Positions 41,861 through 51,372 of a stretch of DNA of 64,000 bases are shown here, piece after piece; position 1 is the first letter of the stretch, and each line of letters begins with the position of its first letter. The stretch covers positions 1 to 64,000 of the forward strand of contig JANQFV010000035.1 in assembly GCA_028277645.1 (NCBI GenBank), written 5' to 3'. The DNA is from Phycisphaerae bacterium (GTDB lineage Bacteria; Planctomycetota; Phycisphaerae; UBA1845; Fen-1342). A program made the translations under genes and the position numbers. Under the pieces are notes generated by a model. That model saw only the letters and a program-made list of their open reading frames with translations. It was not told where the DNA came from and searched no databases.

Positions 41861-44047
41861 ATGACGCGCGACGAGATTTGTGAGAAATTCCTCGAATCTG
41901 TCCCCTACGACCTGTACCCCGTCCAAGAGGAGGCCCTGCTGGCGTGGTTCTCGTCCGAGGGTGGCGTGCTCGTCTGCGCCCCCACCGGCATGGGCAAAAC
42001 ACTCATCGCCGAGGCGGCCATCTTCGAGGCCCTGCATACCCGCCAGCGGCTGTACTACACCACACCGCTGATCGCCCTTACCGAGCAGAAATTCCGCGAG
42101 TTCGGCGACAAAGTCGAACAATGGGGCTTCTCACGTGACGACGTCGGCTTCATCACCGGCAATCGCCGCGAGAACCCCGAAGCCCTGATCCGCGTCGTGG
42201 TCGCCGAAATCCTGCTGAATCACCTGCTGGCCAAGGACGAATCGCTCGGCGACCTGGAGCACGTCGGCGGCGTGGTCATGGACGAGTTCCACAGCTTCAA
42301 CGACTTCGAGCGCGGTGTCGTCTGGGAACTCTCGCTCGCACTGCTGCCCGCACACGTGCGCGTCATGCTGTTATCAGCCACCGTCGGCAACCCGTTTGAC
42401 TTCGGCGACTGGCTCAAGAAGAAGCACGGTCGTACCGTCGAGATCGTCCTCTCGCACGAACGGCGCGTGCCTCTGGCGTTCGAATGGGTCGAGGACAAGC
42501 TGCTCACCGAGCAACTCGTCGCAATGGTCTCGTCGGACGACGAAGCGAACCGCTCGCCGGCGTTGATCTTCGCGTTCAACCGCGACGAGTGCTGGGATCT
42601 GGCGGAGAAACTCAAGGGGCTACCGCTCGTATCGGGCAAACGCAAGCAGGAAATCGACGCCGTCCTCGACGCCCACAAGGATGACCTGCTCGAAGGCGTC
42701 GGCCCGAAGCTCAAGCAGATGCTGCTCCGCGGCGTGGGCGTCCATCACGCCGGCGTGTTGCCGCGGCACAAGCAGATCGTCGAAGAGCTCTTCAATGCCA
42801 AGCTGATTCCCTTCGTCTGCTGCACGGAAACGCTCGCGGCGGGTATCAACCTGCCCGCGCGTTCGGTCGTGCTCAGCACGCTGCTCAAGGGCAAACACGG
42901 CGAGAAGAAGGTCATTCCTGCCTCGGCGGCCCACCAGATGTTCGGTCGCGCCGGTCGTCCGCAGTTCGACACGCACGGCTACGTTTTCGCGGTCGCGCAC
43001 GACGACGACGTGAAGATCAACAAGTGGCGCAAGAAGTACGAGCAGATTGACCCCAAGTCGAAAGACCCGGGCATCATGCGGGCCCGCAAGGACCTCGAAC
43101 GCAAGAAGCCCACCCGCCGCAAGACCGAGCAGTACTGGGGCGAGGGACAGCTCAAGACGTTGATCGAAGCCGGGCCGGCGAAGCTGTCCAGCCGCTCGAT
43201 GATCCCCTACTCGGTGCTGATCTTCCTGCTCACCAAGCACGGCACGCTGCACGAGGTGCGCGAGTTCATCGACAAACGCTTCACCGGCAGTGTTGGCATC
43301 GAGAAGTTCCAGAACCAACTCGACTTCATGCTCGACAACCTCCAGGCGCTGGGCTACCTGACGCGCGCTGAGGACGGCGACCACGTCACGCTCGATAACA
43401 GCATTCACTGCCTGCTGAACTATCGCAGTGTCGACCCGCTCTTTGGCGATTTCCTGGCCGAGCAGCTTTCGTACGCGAGCTTTGACGAGAAGCTGCTGGC
43501 ACTCGAGGGCGTGCTGCAGGTTCCGCCGCCGATCCTGCGGCACGTACGCATCCCCGAGACCATCGAGAAGGGACCACTGCAGGAGCAGGTGCTCGAGCCG
43601 TTGCTGACGTCCATGGGTATCCGCATCGACCAGCCCGAACCGCCGCCCGAGGACGAGCCACACCGTTGGGTCGACAAGTGGGAGGAGGAGGAAAAAGAAC
43701 CAATCCCGACGTTCCCGGAAATGCTGGCGATCGCGTTTGAGGCGAAGCTCGCCGCACCCGAGCCGGCGTTTGTCCAGCCCAAGTGGATCGCCGGCGACGC
43801 CTTCGCTCGCGACGGCGAGTTCTTCAAGTGCGTCAAGGCGCTAAATCTTGTCAAGCAGGAAGGGATCGTCCTGCGGCATATCCTGCGGCTCGTGATCCTC
43901 GCCGGCGAATTCCTGCTGCGCACGGAAGACCCCGACTACGAGCGGATGAGCGAGCTGGCAACACAGGCGTGTCAACGCGTCGACGAGAGCTACACCAACC
44001 GCTTCCTCTCCGAAGCAAACAACATGCGGGAGTTGTTGAAGCAGTAA
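41861..44047 (+). CDS. Ski2-like DEAD/DEAH-box helicase
   Basis: The 728-residue superfamily 2 helicase has Walker A CAPTGMGKTLIAEAA, motif II MDEFHSFND (DEFH), motif III LLSATVGNP, motif IV-V region (CTETLAAGINLPARSVVLST) and motif VI HQMFGRAGRPQFDTHG. The FGRAGRPQFD form is typical of Ski2/Mtr4/Hel308 relatives. A C-terminal region of about 330 residues has no recognised domain. It probably works on RNA or DNA structures. It is coupled in an operon with recQ. Confidence 0.88.
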   Translation: MTRDEICEKFLESVPYDLYPVQEEALLAWFSSEGGVLVCAPTGMGKTLIAEAAIFEALHTRQRLYYTTPLIALTEQKFREFGDKVEQWGFSRDDVGFITGNRRENPEALIRVVVAEILLNHLLAKDESLGDLEHVGGVVMDEFHSFNDFERGVVWELSLALLPAHVRVMLLSATVGNPFDFGDWLKKKHGRTVEIVLSHERRVPLAFEWVEDKLLTEQLVAMVSSDDEANRSPALIFAFNRDECWDLAEKLKGLPLVSGKRKQEIDAVLDAHKDDLLEGVGPKLKQMLLRGVGVHHAGVLPRHKQIVEELFNAKLIPFVCCTETLAAGINLPARSVVLSTLLKGKHGEKKVIPASAAHQMFGRAGRPQFDTHGYVFAVAHDDDVKINKWRKKYEQIDPKSKDPGIMRARKDLERKKPTRRKTEQYWGEGQLKTLIEAGPAKLSSRSMIPYSVLIFLLTKHGTLHEVREFIDKRFTGSVGIEKFQNQLDFMLDNLQALGYLTRAEDGDHVTLDNSIHCLLNYRSVDPLFGDFLAEQLSYASFDEKLLALEGVLQVPPPILRHVRIPETIEKGPLQEQVLEPLLTSMGIRIDQPEPPPEDEPHRWVDKWEEEEKEPIPTFPEMLAIAFEAKLAAPEPAFVQPKWIAGDAFARDGEFFKCVKALNLVKQEGIVLRHILRLVILAGEFLLRTEDPDYERMSELATQACQRVDESYTNRFLSEANNMRELLKQ

Positions 44048-44055
44048 CGCCGCGC

Positions 44056-44147
44056 GTCATTCCGACGATCGCAGCTAGGAGGAATCTACCCCCGTACGAA
44101 AGCGACTCGGCGATTGCGCGTTGCCCCCTCACTGCGTTCGGGATGAC
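44056..44147. repeat. Inverted-repeat element overlapping the end of the TPR protein gene
   Basis: GTCATTCCGA (44056-44065) pairs with TCGGGATGAC (44138-44147) with one G-T pair. The interior includes AGGAGGAATCT and CACTGCG, which resemble the dispersed intergenic repeat with CATTCCGA/AGGAATCT blocks. The right arm lies inside the coding end of the gene at 44129-45838. Confidence 0.55.
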
Positions 44148-45838
44148 GATCCACGCTCTACCCGCATCTGCGCCTTGCGTAACCACTCCTGCGCCGCGGT
44201 CATGTCCGGATCGATGTCAAGCGCCTGCTGGTAATACGCCGCCGCCTGTTCGAAGTCCTTCAGGTACCAGCAGGTATGCCCGGCGTTCAGCAGCATCAGC
44301 GCGTTGAACTCGTCGTTGCGGATGGAACCCCGCCAGCTGCGCTCCAAAGCGGCCAGGAACTCACGTTGCGCGTCTGCATAACGCTCGTGCTTCGTGTACA
44401 ACGTGCCCAGCCGCGCCCGTGTGCGTGAGTTGTCCTTCAGGGCCAACGCACGATCCAGGCAGCGGGCGGCGTTCTCCAGATCATCCGCACGTATATATGC
44501 ATCGCCCAACGCGCTCCACGCCGTGTGCGACTTGGGATTGCCCTGCGCGACGGCGCTCCAAAACGTCATTGGACTCTCATAGATGCTGGCCTGCCGCCAC
44601 GTCTGTGCGCCCAGCGCAACACAAACGAGCCCCGCCAGCACTGCGGCGCCGGCCCGCGCGTTCCTGTGCAGTGCCATTGTCAACTGCACACCGCCTGCCG
44701 CCAGTAAAGCGAGCACGCCCAGACACGGCAGATACAGGAAGTGATCTGTCACATACGCGTGCCCCAGAAACCCGAAATCGACGAAACTCAACACCGGAGC
44801 CAGCGATAGCGCGAAGAACAGCAGGGCGAAGAGCGTGCCACGACCGAATTGCCGGCGAAGTGCAAACCACGCCAGTGGCACGGCCATCACCGCCAACGAG
44901 TACAGCCACTGCCACAGTACATGCGGCATAATCTTCCACTTCTCGTACAGTGGCACCAAGTGAATTGGAACGAGCAGCTTGCCGACGTAGAACCACAGCG
45001 CCCGCCCCGCGATCAGCACGTTGTGCGCCAGTGTAAGCCCACGGTCGAAGCCGCCCTGTTTCGTGTAGCTCTGCTCGCGCAGTAACGTCGCCATCGCGAG
45101 AGTCCCAGCCAACGCGAAGTACGGCAACGTGGCCGGCAGCAGTCGCCGCCATTCGCGCGGTCGCTGCCACCAGATCCACAGAATCAGAATCGCCGGCAGT
45201 GTACAGACCGCAGTCTTGCTGAACAGCCCCAGCAGAAAGCAACACAACGACAGACCATACGCGACCCAAGAGCGCCGCTCGGCAAAGCGCAACCAGGTCA
45301 GCGCCGACAGCAGGTAGAACAGCGCCGACAGCACATTCTTGCGCTCCGCGATCCAGGCCACCGATTGCACCTGCACGGGGTGCAGCGCAAACAACAACGC
45401 TGCCAACCAGGCCCCGGGCAGCCGCAAGCCGTGCAACAACAGCCAGACGAGCACGGCGTTGAGCGCGTGCAGCGCGACGTTCGTGACGTGATAGCCCGTT
45501 GGATCGGCGCCCCAGAGTTGATACTCGATCCAATAGCTCGTGTGCGTCAGCGGATACCACTGCACCGATTGACGATACGAGCTGGGTCGCAGCCAGATGT
45601 TGTACAACCCCCCGTCCGTTCCGAGGTTCGGGTTCTCTTCAACGTAGTTGACATCATCCCAGCGGATGTACCCGGCGCTGAACGTCGGCGCGTAGGCAAC
45701 CAGAACCACCCCGATCAGCGCGAGCGCCAACAGTGCATCGCGCGCGTGATGCGCGCGGCCGGTAGACGGAGATGTGGTTTCGGCGGTTTCCCGACCGCCT
45801 CGCGCTCGTCGTCGTCCGCTCTGCTTGCCGCTGGCCAT
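44129..45838 (-). CDS. Polytopic GT39-like membrane protein with C-terminal TPR repeats (TMTC-like)
   Basis: The 569-residue protein starts with a basic cytoplasmic tail and has about ten or more spans. The first external loop carries YIRWDDVNYVEENPNL with the acidic pair DD expected for GT-C transferases, and HPVQVQSVAWIAERKNVLSA is the hallmark of TPR-containing O-mannosyltransferase-like proteins. The last 150 residues are TPRs (HTAWSALGDAYIRADDLENA, NAGHTCWYLKDFEQAAAYYQ). It may glycosylate exported proteins. The final residues are encoded by the right arm of an intergenic repeat (44138-44147). Confidence 0.85.
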   Translation of the reverse strand: MASGKQSGRRRARGGRETAETTSPSTGRAHHARDALLALALIGVVLVAYAPTFSAGYIRWDDVNYVEENPNLGTDGGLYNIWLRPSSYRQSVQWYPLTHTSYWIEYQLWGADPTGYHVTNVALHALNAVLVWLLLHGLRLPGAWLAALLFALHPVQVQSVAWIAERKNVLSALFYLLSALTWLRFAERRSWVAYGLSLCCFLLGLFSKTAVCTLPAILILWIWWQRPREWRRLLPATLPYFALAGTLAMATLLREQSYTKQGGFDRGLTLAHNVLIAGRALWFYVGKLLVPIHLVPLYEKWKIMPHVLWQWLYSLAVMAVPLAWFALRRQFGRGTLFALLFFALSLAPVLSFVDFGFLGHAYVTDHFLYLPCLGVLALLAAGGVQLTMALHRNARAGAAVLAGLVCVALGAQTWRQASIYESPMTFWSAVAQGNPKSHTAWSALGDAYIRADDLENAARCLDRALALKDNSRTRARLGTLYTKHERYADAQREFLAALERSWRGSIRNDEFNALMLLNAGHTCWYLKDFEQAAAYYQQALDIDPDMTAAQEWLRKAQMRVERGSSSRTQ

Positions 45839-45913
45839 GCGGGCAGACTATCCGAGCAGTGGCGTGTAGCAAACCGCGCTGGCACGCGCGCGCACCCGCA
45901 GCACGCCGTCCGC

Positions 45914-47599
45914 CTAATGCCCGTTCAGGTAATCACAGGGCATCGGCAGATCGCTGTGAATCATGATCTCGACGTACGGGTTGATGTCACCGAATCCGAC
46001 GGAGCCGTTCCCGTCCACGTCGCCATTGCCGGCCGGATCAAGGTCACAGAGCACACCGTACAGGATCATGTCGACGAACGGATTGACGTCGCCGAAGCTG
46101 ATGATGCCGTCACAGTTCGTGTCGGGCACGCAGCGCTTGCGACCCTCGCAATTGTAATCCCCGACCAGCGGCGACCCCCAGCTCCCGTTGTCCACCAGGT
46201 CGTAGAAGCCGGCCGGTATGCCCTGGGCTTGCAGGAATCCCGCATCCTTGATCGCCAGGTGGTCGGACTCCCCTGCCTGTGGGTCGTCATTCGGATCTAG
46301 CGGCCCACCTATCGGCGAGTTATTCCGCTCATAGCCGGGATAGTTCTGCACTTTGACGTCGTTCCCCTGTCGATCGATGTGCAGCTCCAGCTTCTGGCCC
46401 CAGTCGGAGCGCAGAATGGTATCCATCGTCAACCAGGTAGCGTTGTCGTTCTCATCGTCCAGCCACGCTATGCGCCACGCCGTGGCGCTGTCGGCGGTTG
46501 TCAGCACCAGCTCATCCTCGCCGTTACCCAACGAGAATGCAGTCATACCGATCACGCGCGGATTCGCCACGCCCCCCAGCCATTCGCGCTCGAACACCGC
46601 TTTGGCTTGCGCCGGCGTAAGGTCTGCCAAACTGCCGGGAGAAACGAAAACCAGGTAGTCGCAGGCGTCGATCAGCGTGCCTTCCGGGATGACGAAGAAA
46701 TCGTCATCCTCATCGGAAAGCGTCCAGCCACTGAGATCCAACGCCGTCGTTCCGTAATTGTACAACTCCACCCACTCGCGGCCGGCGTCTTCCCCGTCGG
46801 CGTTGTTCAGAAACTCGGTAATCGCGACGGTCAGCTCCACGCACGAATAGACACCTCCCAATGGACTGCCCCAGCTCCCGTTCAGTGCATCGTCGTAGTA
46901 ATCGGTCGGCAGGCCCTGGCCACTCAGGAAGTTCGGATCCTGCACAGCGCCGGCGTTCGACTCGTATGCCGTCACGTCGTCCCCCGCCACCAGGGGGCCC
47001 CCGACCGGTGATTCGTTCCGCTCGTACCCGATCAGGCCCGGCTCGTCCAGGTCGTCACCCGCGCGGTCGATGTACGGCCCGCCCGGAAGGCCCCACAAGA
47101 ACTGCGCGAAATCGTCCTCCACCAGGAACGTGGCACTGTCGTTTTCGTCGTCGATCCAGGAGACGATCCACCGCAGGCTGCCCCCGTCATCGGCCAGCAC
47201 TAGTTCGTCCTCGTCTTCCAGTTCGAAGGGCCCCATCCCGAGCACGCGGTCGTCGGTCACACCTCCCAGCCACTCGCGCTCGAACACAGCCTTCGCCTGC
47301 GCCGCCGAAATCTCCGGAGTGAATTCGTCAATCTTCCCCGGCGACACCAGGATCAGGTATCCGCAGGGCGGAATCACCGTTCCGGGCGGAAACATGAAAC
47401 TGTCGAAGTCCATGTCGTCCAGCGACCACCCCGTAAGGTCCACCGAATTCAGGCCGTAGTTGAAGATTTCCACCCACTCGCGACCGACGTCCTCGCCGGC
47501 GGGGTTGTTCACGAACTCCGTAATGGCCACCGTCTGTCCGCAAAGCACGCCGCTCGTCGTAAATAACAGGGCCACCGACAGGGAATCTCGAATCCGCAT
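45914..47599 (-). CDS. Secreted protein with two lamin-tail domains and dockerin-like C terminus
   Basis: The 561-residue protein has a signal peptide (MRIRDSLSVALLFTTSGVLC). Two related lamin-tail (LTD) domains follow, each opening AITEF-[VL]-N-N and continuing REWVEIFNYGLNSVDLTGWS or REWVELYNYGTTALDLSGWT. Each half ends with a shared sequence (AQAKAVFEREWLGGV). The C terminus has two calcium-loop type units (DTNCDGIISFGDVNPF, GDVDGNGSVGFGDINPYVEI), the dockerin pattern common in planctomycete exported proteins. It is probably an extracellular or surface protein. The function is unknown. Confidence 0.87.
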   Translation of the reverse strand: MRIRDSLSVALLFTTSGVLCGQTVAITEFVNNPAGEDVGREWVEIFNYGLNSVDLTGWSLDDMDFDSFMFPPGTVIPPCGYLILVSPGKIDEFTPEISAAQAKAVFEREWLGGVTDDRVLGMGPFELEDEDELVLADDGGSLRWIVSWIDDENDSATFLVEDDFAQFLWGLPGGPYIDRAGDDLDEPGLIGYERNESPVGGPLVAGDDVTAYESNAGAVQDPNFLSGQGLPTDYYDDALNGSWGSPLGGVYSCVELTVAITEFLNNADGEDAGREWVELYNYGTTALDLSGWTLSDEDDDFFVIPEGTLIDACDYLVFVSPGSLADLTPAQAKAVFEREWLGGVANPRVIGMTAFSLGNGEDELVLTTADSATAWRIAWLDDENDNATWLTMDTILRSDWGQKLELHIDRQGNDVKVQNYPGYERNNSPIGGPLDPNDDPQAGESDHLAIKDAGFLQAQGIPAGFYDLVDNGSWGSPLVGDYNCEGRKRCVPDTNCDGIISFGDVNPFVDMILYGVLCDLDPAGNGDVDGNGSVGFGDINPYVEIMIHSDLPMPCDYLNGH

Positions 47600-47985
47600 C
47601 TCGTCACCTCTTCAGTCCGAAGCACGGGGGAAGACCGCGCGGCTGGGGCTGAGCCTTCCCTTCACCGCGCCGTTTCTGCCAACGCCGGTCCCCGGGACAG
47701 TCGCTTGGTAACCGTGAAATTCTAGGGCTGCCGACACGCACGATTCTCCACGCGAGTCGGCCGGAAGAGCGCTCAGGTTATCAGACGCTGCCTGGCCACG
47801 CCGCGCAGGATGGTCGGATTGTACCCTAAACGTCGCACGGCGCAGGAGAAATGGACACGTTTGCGGATTACAATAGTGAGTGCCGGTCATATCCGTAACG
47901 ACCAGATTCCTTCCAGCGGAAGAAGTGACCAATAACCGCTCGCCGAACGCGCTCGCGCAGCGCCAGATCTTTGCAGGAGAATCGT
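47600..47985. other. 386-bp divergent intergenic region
   Basis: It separates the lamin-tail gene from the esterase gene. A TACAAT (47869-47874) could be a -10 box for the esterase, but no matching -35 hexamer is present at normal spacing. No gene or repeat is supported. Confidence 0.45.
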
Positions 47986-49029
47986 ATGCCTGGTCCCGGT
48001 CATCTTGGAAGCCTCGTGGCCGTCGGCGCCGTCATGAGCATGTGGGCGTTACCGCCCGCACAGGCGGACGATCCGCGCACCGACCAGGACGTGCAGCGGG
48101 TTGTACAGGCCTTCAACGCCGCCTACACACAGGGCGACTACGCGTGCGCCATTGATGCGGGCCGCAAGCTGGTAGAGGCCCGCCCCGACGACGCGACCGC
48201 GCAATACAACCTGGCGTGTGTCTACGCCCTCGCGGAGCAGCCCACGCCAGCGCTGAAATGGCTGAACACCGCCGCTGAGAACGGTTTCCACCGCTTCCGG
48301 CTGGCCAAGAGCGACCGTGATCTCGCGAGTCTGCACGGCCAGCCGGAATTTCGTGCTGCGCTCGAGCGGATGCGCAAGCACCAGGATGAACACTGGTCCA
48401 AATTGCGAAAGCGCTACGCGCACCGCGAGCCGATCGTCGTCTTGCCGCCGAACTATCGCTCTGACAAACCCACGCCACTGATCATCACGCTGCACGGGTA
48501 CGGCGGCCGCGCCGACGAGATGGTCAAAGCGTGGCGTTCCGTGGCCCGCGAAACCGGCGCCATCTTGCTGGCACCGCAGGCTCTGCGACCGGCCGGCCCC
48601 CGCGGCTACAACTGGGGTGATATCGATGAGGCCGACGCGCTCATCGAGTTCACCCTCGAACGCGCCCGGAAAGAGCACAAGCTGGACGAGCAATGCATCA
48701 TTCTCTCCGGCTTCTCCCAAGGCGCATACATCGCCGCCGCCCTCGGCGCACGGCACCCGGATCGTTTTTGCGGCGTGATCCCCGTGGCGGCCCCGTACAT
48801 CCCCGCCCTCGACGCGCCGCGTGAGGCCAACGGCAAGGGTAGTCCGCGCTTTTACTTCATGGTGGGCGAGTACGACAAGCTTCTGGACCAGTGCCGCCGT
48901 GCCGCCCGCGACTACGAGTCGGCCGGCTACCGGACGAAGCTACACATCTACGCCGGCGTCGGACACAGCCTGCCGCGCAACACCGACGCGGAGTTGCGCG
49001 CGGCTCTGCGCTACGTGTTGTCCCGCTAG
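47986..49029 (+). CDS. Exported TPR plus alpha/beta-hydrolase esterase
   Basis: The 347-residue protein starts at ATG 47986 with AGGAGA six bases upstream. A TTG at 47971 precedes the ribosome site. A signal peptide leads to a TPR-like segment (about 30-110, ATAQYNLACVYALAEQPTPA). An alpha/beta-hydrolase of the phospholipase/carboxylesterase type follows, with ITLHGYGGRADEMVK (oxyanion), nucleophile Ser in ILSGFSQGAYIAA, Asp in VGEYDKLLDQ and His in GVGHSLPRNT. It should cleave an ester outside the cytoplasm, perhaps on acylated polysaccharide or lipid (inference). Confidence 0.88.
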   Translation: MPGPGHLGSLVAVGAVMSMWALPPAQADDPRTDQDVQRVVQAFNAAYTQGDYACAIDAGRKLVEARPDDATAQYNLACVYALAEQPTPALKWLNTAAENGFHRFRLAKSDRDLASLHGQPEFRAALERMRKHQDEHWSKLRKRYAHREPIVVLPPNYRSDKPTPLIITLHGYGGRADEMVKAWRSVARETGAILLAPQALRPAGPRGYNWGDIDEADALIEFTLERARKEHKLDEQCIILSGFSQGAYIAAALGARHPDRFCGVIPVAAPYIPALDAPREANGKGSPRFYFMVGEYDKLLDQCRRAARDYESAGYRTKLHIYAGVGHSLPRNTDAELRAALRYVLSR

Positions 49030-49039
49030 CTCCCCTGCG

Positions 49040-49123
49040 CTACAACGTAAGCGTTCCGCTCCCCAACGCGGTCAGCACGCTCATGTACAGCAGGAACAGA
49101 ATCCACTGCAAGAGAATGTTCAT
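49040..49123 (-). CDS. 27-residue predicted single-span membrane peptide
   Basis: ATG 49123 is preceded by GAGGAG with a spacing of six, a stronger site than most genes here. The frame ends with TAG at 49040. The peptide begins MNILLQWILFLLYMSVLTAL and is almost entirely hydrophobic, so it would form one membrane helix. It lies in an otherwise empty gap, 144 bases after the topoisomerase VI B gene on the same strand and convergent with the esterase. No homologue is known to me. It could be a toxin-like or regulatory micropeptide, or a chance frame. Confidence 0.5.
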   Translation of the reverse strand: MNILLQWILFLLYMSVLTALGSGTLTL

Positions 49124-49267
49124 CGTATGCTCCTCAGGCTGATCGGCGCGGCGCGCGCAGCATGCGCGCATCCAGAACAAGTATGACTGCCCATGACAAG
49201 CCTTATCGGTCGTTCCGCACCCGATCTGTAGCGCACTTCACGTCGGTTGCGACCCTGCCACCAACCC

Positions 49268-51295
49268 TCATCGCTTCCGCTTGCGCCGCTTTCCCTTGCC
49301 ATTCCGTCCGTTCCCGTTCTCCTCGAACAACTCCTCGGGAACTACGGCGGCCTCGTTTTCCGGCACGATCACGGTGCTCTCATCACCGTTCAGCATCCGC
49401 TCTTCGGCAACGTCCTTGGGCACTTCAATCGGCTTGCCGTTCTCGTCCAACTCGACGTCGGCCTCCGCCGTCCGCTGCCTGGCAACCGCTTGCAGGTCGC
49501 GCCGCAACCGCTCCTCACTCTGACCGGTCAGGCCGGACAGCGCTTCGGCCACATCGGGAATGTACCGCGTGAAGATATCGCGCCGCTGCGCTTCGAGCTT
49601 TTGGCGCCGCCTTCGCCGCACGTATGTCGCCAGCTTGCGTCCGCACTCCTGCAGCGCAAGCTTCATTTCTTTGCGAATCTCGTCGTAGTCCGCGATCGCC
49701 TCTTTGCTTTCACTCGTGAACGGCACCCACACGCTGGCCATGTGGACCATCACCACCAGCGGCCCCACCGGCGACGACCCGCCGGGCTGCGAAAGCCCGT
49801 AGTTGCGCCAGTCGACGTCGAGCACGCTCTTAAACGCCGCACACGCCGACTGCTGATACATCAGTGGTACGCGGTTGGCGAAGCGAATGACCCGCGCCCC
49901 CTGCTCCGCGGGCAGATCACCTCCATAAGCTAGCGCAATCTCGATCTGAAACGGATTGCCGCGGTACACCGCCGGACTGCGCGTCGTTGCCGTGAAGAAC
50001 TCCGCCTTTACCTCTTTCAGCAGGCCAGCCAGCAAATTGCGCACGCCGATCGGAGCAAGACAGTCCGTCGGCGGCGCCATGAAGCGCACCTGCTGCATCG
50101 CTTCATAGAGCTTCTCCACGTCGTGTGTGCCGATGGTCGACGGTGCCGCGCGCGGGCTGAGCCCAGCCTTTCCGCAGATCGAGTTCGAGCCCGACTGTGA
50201 CACGCGACAGAAGCTGTTTTGCAGGAAGCCAGCCAGCTTCACGCCCTTGGCCTCCTTCAGCATCTTCATCAGCACGCCCAGCTCGATCCCGTGCGGATGC
50301 GGCTTGATCGCTCGTGTCTCAGCCGGCAGTTCCTCCGCCCCGCGCGGAAATTCGCGCCGTTCGCCGGTCGATGAACGGTACCACATCTGTGCGTGCGGGT
50401 TCGCAATCGCGGTCTGCTCGATGTACTCGTCGACCGACTGGCGCCCCTTCGCGTAGCTCGCTACGAGCTCGATCCGCACCTCGGTGCCGCGCTCCCAGTC
50501 GACGTCGACCTCTTCGTCCTTGATGACGTCCGGGCGGTTCTTCTGTGTGTCGATCTGGATCTGAAAGTGGTGCGCCGTCTTCTTCGGGCTCGTACGCGAA
50601 GTAACGTGTACGCTGCGTCCGGTCGTCAGCAGTCCGTACATCCCCGCCGCGGAGATGCCGATGCCTTGCTGACCGCGTGACATCTTGAGCCGATGGAACT
50701 TCGAGCCATACAGCAGCTTGCCGAAGATGTTGGGAATCTGTGCCTTGACGATGCCCGGTCCGTTGTCGCGAATTGACACGCGAAAGCGATCTTCCGCGAG
50801 CTGGTCGATCGCAATGTGAATGTCCGGCAGAATGCCGCCTTCTTCACACGCGTCCAGACTGTTGTCGACCGCCTCCTTGATCGTCGTCAGCAGTGCCTTG
50901 CGCTTGTTGTCGAATCCCAGCAGATGACGGTTCTTGGCGAAGAACTCAGAGACGGAGATGTCGCGCTGCGCCGCGGCCATCGTCTCGGCTGTTGCCGTCG
51001 TCCGTTTGCCGCTGCGCTTTGTTCGACGCGGTGAAGAAGTAGCAGCGGACTCGCCTGCCACTGCCGGCGTGTACCCACGTGCCTTCCGCTTGCCGCGGGT
51101 CGCCGGCTTGCGAGCTGCCGCTGTCTTCTTCTTTGCCGACTTGGACCGCACTCCTTCCGCCTCCTCTTGGTCCGCCGCGCCGGCAGCATACTGCGACTCG
51201 GTCACGGTCGAAACGGGGATCGTACGGATCGGCGGCTGATCGAACAAACTCGGCGTTTCGAGAGTTGGTGTGTTCTTGGTCGGCGTTGTGGCCAT
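49268..51295 (-). CDS. top6B: DNA topoisomerase VI subunit B with basic, histone-H1-like N-terminal tail
   Basis: The 675-residue protein starts at ATG 51295 with GGAG six bases before; a GTG at 51367 would add 24 residues. Residues 1 to about 110 are disordered and Lys/Ala/Arg-rich (SAKKKTAAARKPATRGKRKA). The GHKL ATPase follows: N-box TIKEAVDNSLDACEEGG, IRDNGPGIVKAQIP, and the lid GQQGIGISAAGMYG. The transducer has RFANRVPLMYQQ and the switch-Lys region WVPFTSESKEAI. The C terminus is again very basic (GNGKGKRRKRKR). The B subunit binds ATP and drives strand passage with the cleaving subunit A, but no Top6A gene is next to it or elsewhere in the window. Confidence 0.93.
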   Translation of the reverse strand: MATTPTKNTPTLETPSLFDQPPIRTIPVSTVTESQYAAGAADQEEAEGVRSKSAKKKTAAARKPATRGKRKARGYTPAVAGESAATSSPRRTKRSGKRTTATAETMAAAQRDISVSEFFAKNRHLLGFDNKRKALLTTIKEAVDNSLDACEEGGILPDIHIAIDQLAEDRFRVSIRDNGPGIVKAQIPNIFGKLLYGSKFHRLKMSRGQQGIGISAAGMYGLLTTGRSVHVTSRTSPKKTAHHFQIQIDTQKNRPDVIKDEEVDVDWERGTEVRIELVASYAKGRQSVDEYIEQTAIANPHAQMWYRSSTGERREFPRGAEELPAETRAIKPHPHGIELGVLMKMLKEAKGVKLAGFLQNSFCRVSQSGSNSICGKAGLSPRAAPSTIGTHDVEKLYEAMQQVRFMAPPTDCLAPIGVRNLLAGLLKEVKAEFFTATTRSPAVYRGNPFQIEIALAYGGDLPAEQGARVIRFANRVPLMYQQSACAAFKSVLDVDWRNYGLSQPGGSSPVGPLVVMVHMASVWVPFTSESKEAIADYDEIRKEMKLALQECGRKLATYVRRRRRQKLEAQRRDIFTRYIPDVAEALSGLTGQSEERLRRDLQAVARQRTAEADVELDENGKPIEVPKDVAEERMLNGDESTVIVPENEAAVVPEELFEENGNGRNGKGKRRKRKR

Positions 51296-51372
51296 CCCTG
51301 GCTCCACGCGCTGCACGGGTTGTTGAGTACGGTAGGTCCTGCGCCCGGCTGCATTCGGGCGAGCCACAGGCT

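Noticed and set aside
42620-43663. 347-codon minus-strand frame inside the Ski2-like helicase
   Set aside because: The helicase motifs on the plus strand run through this region; the antisense product has no recognisable fold or ribosome site.
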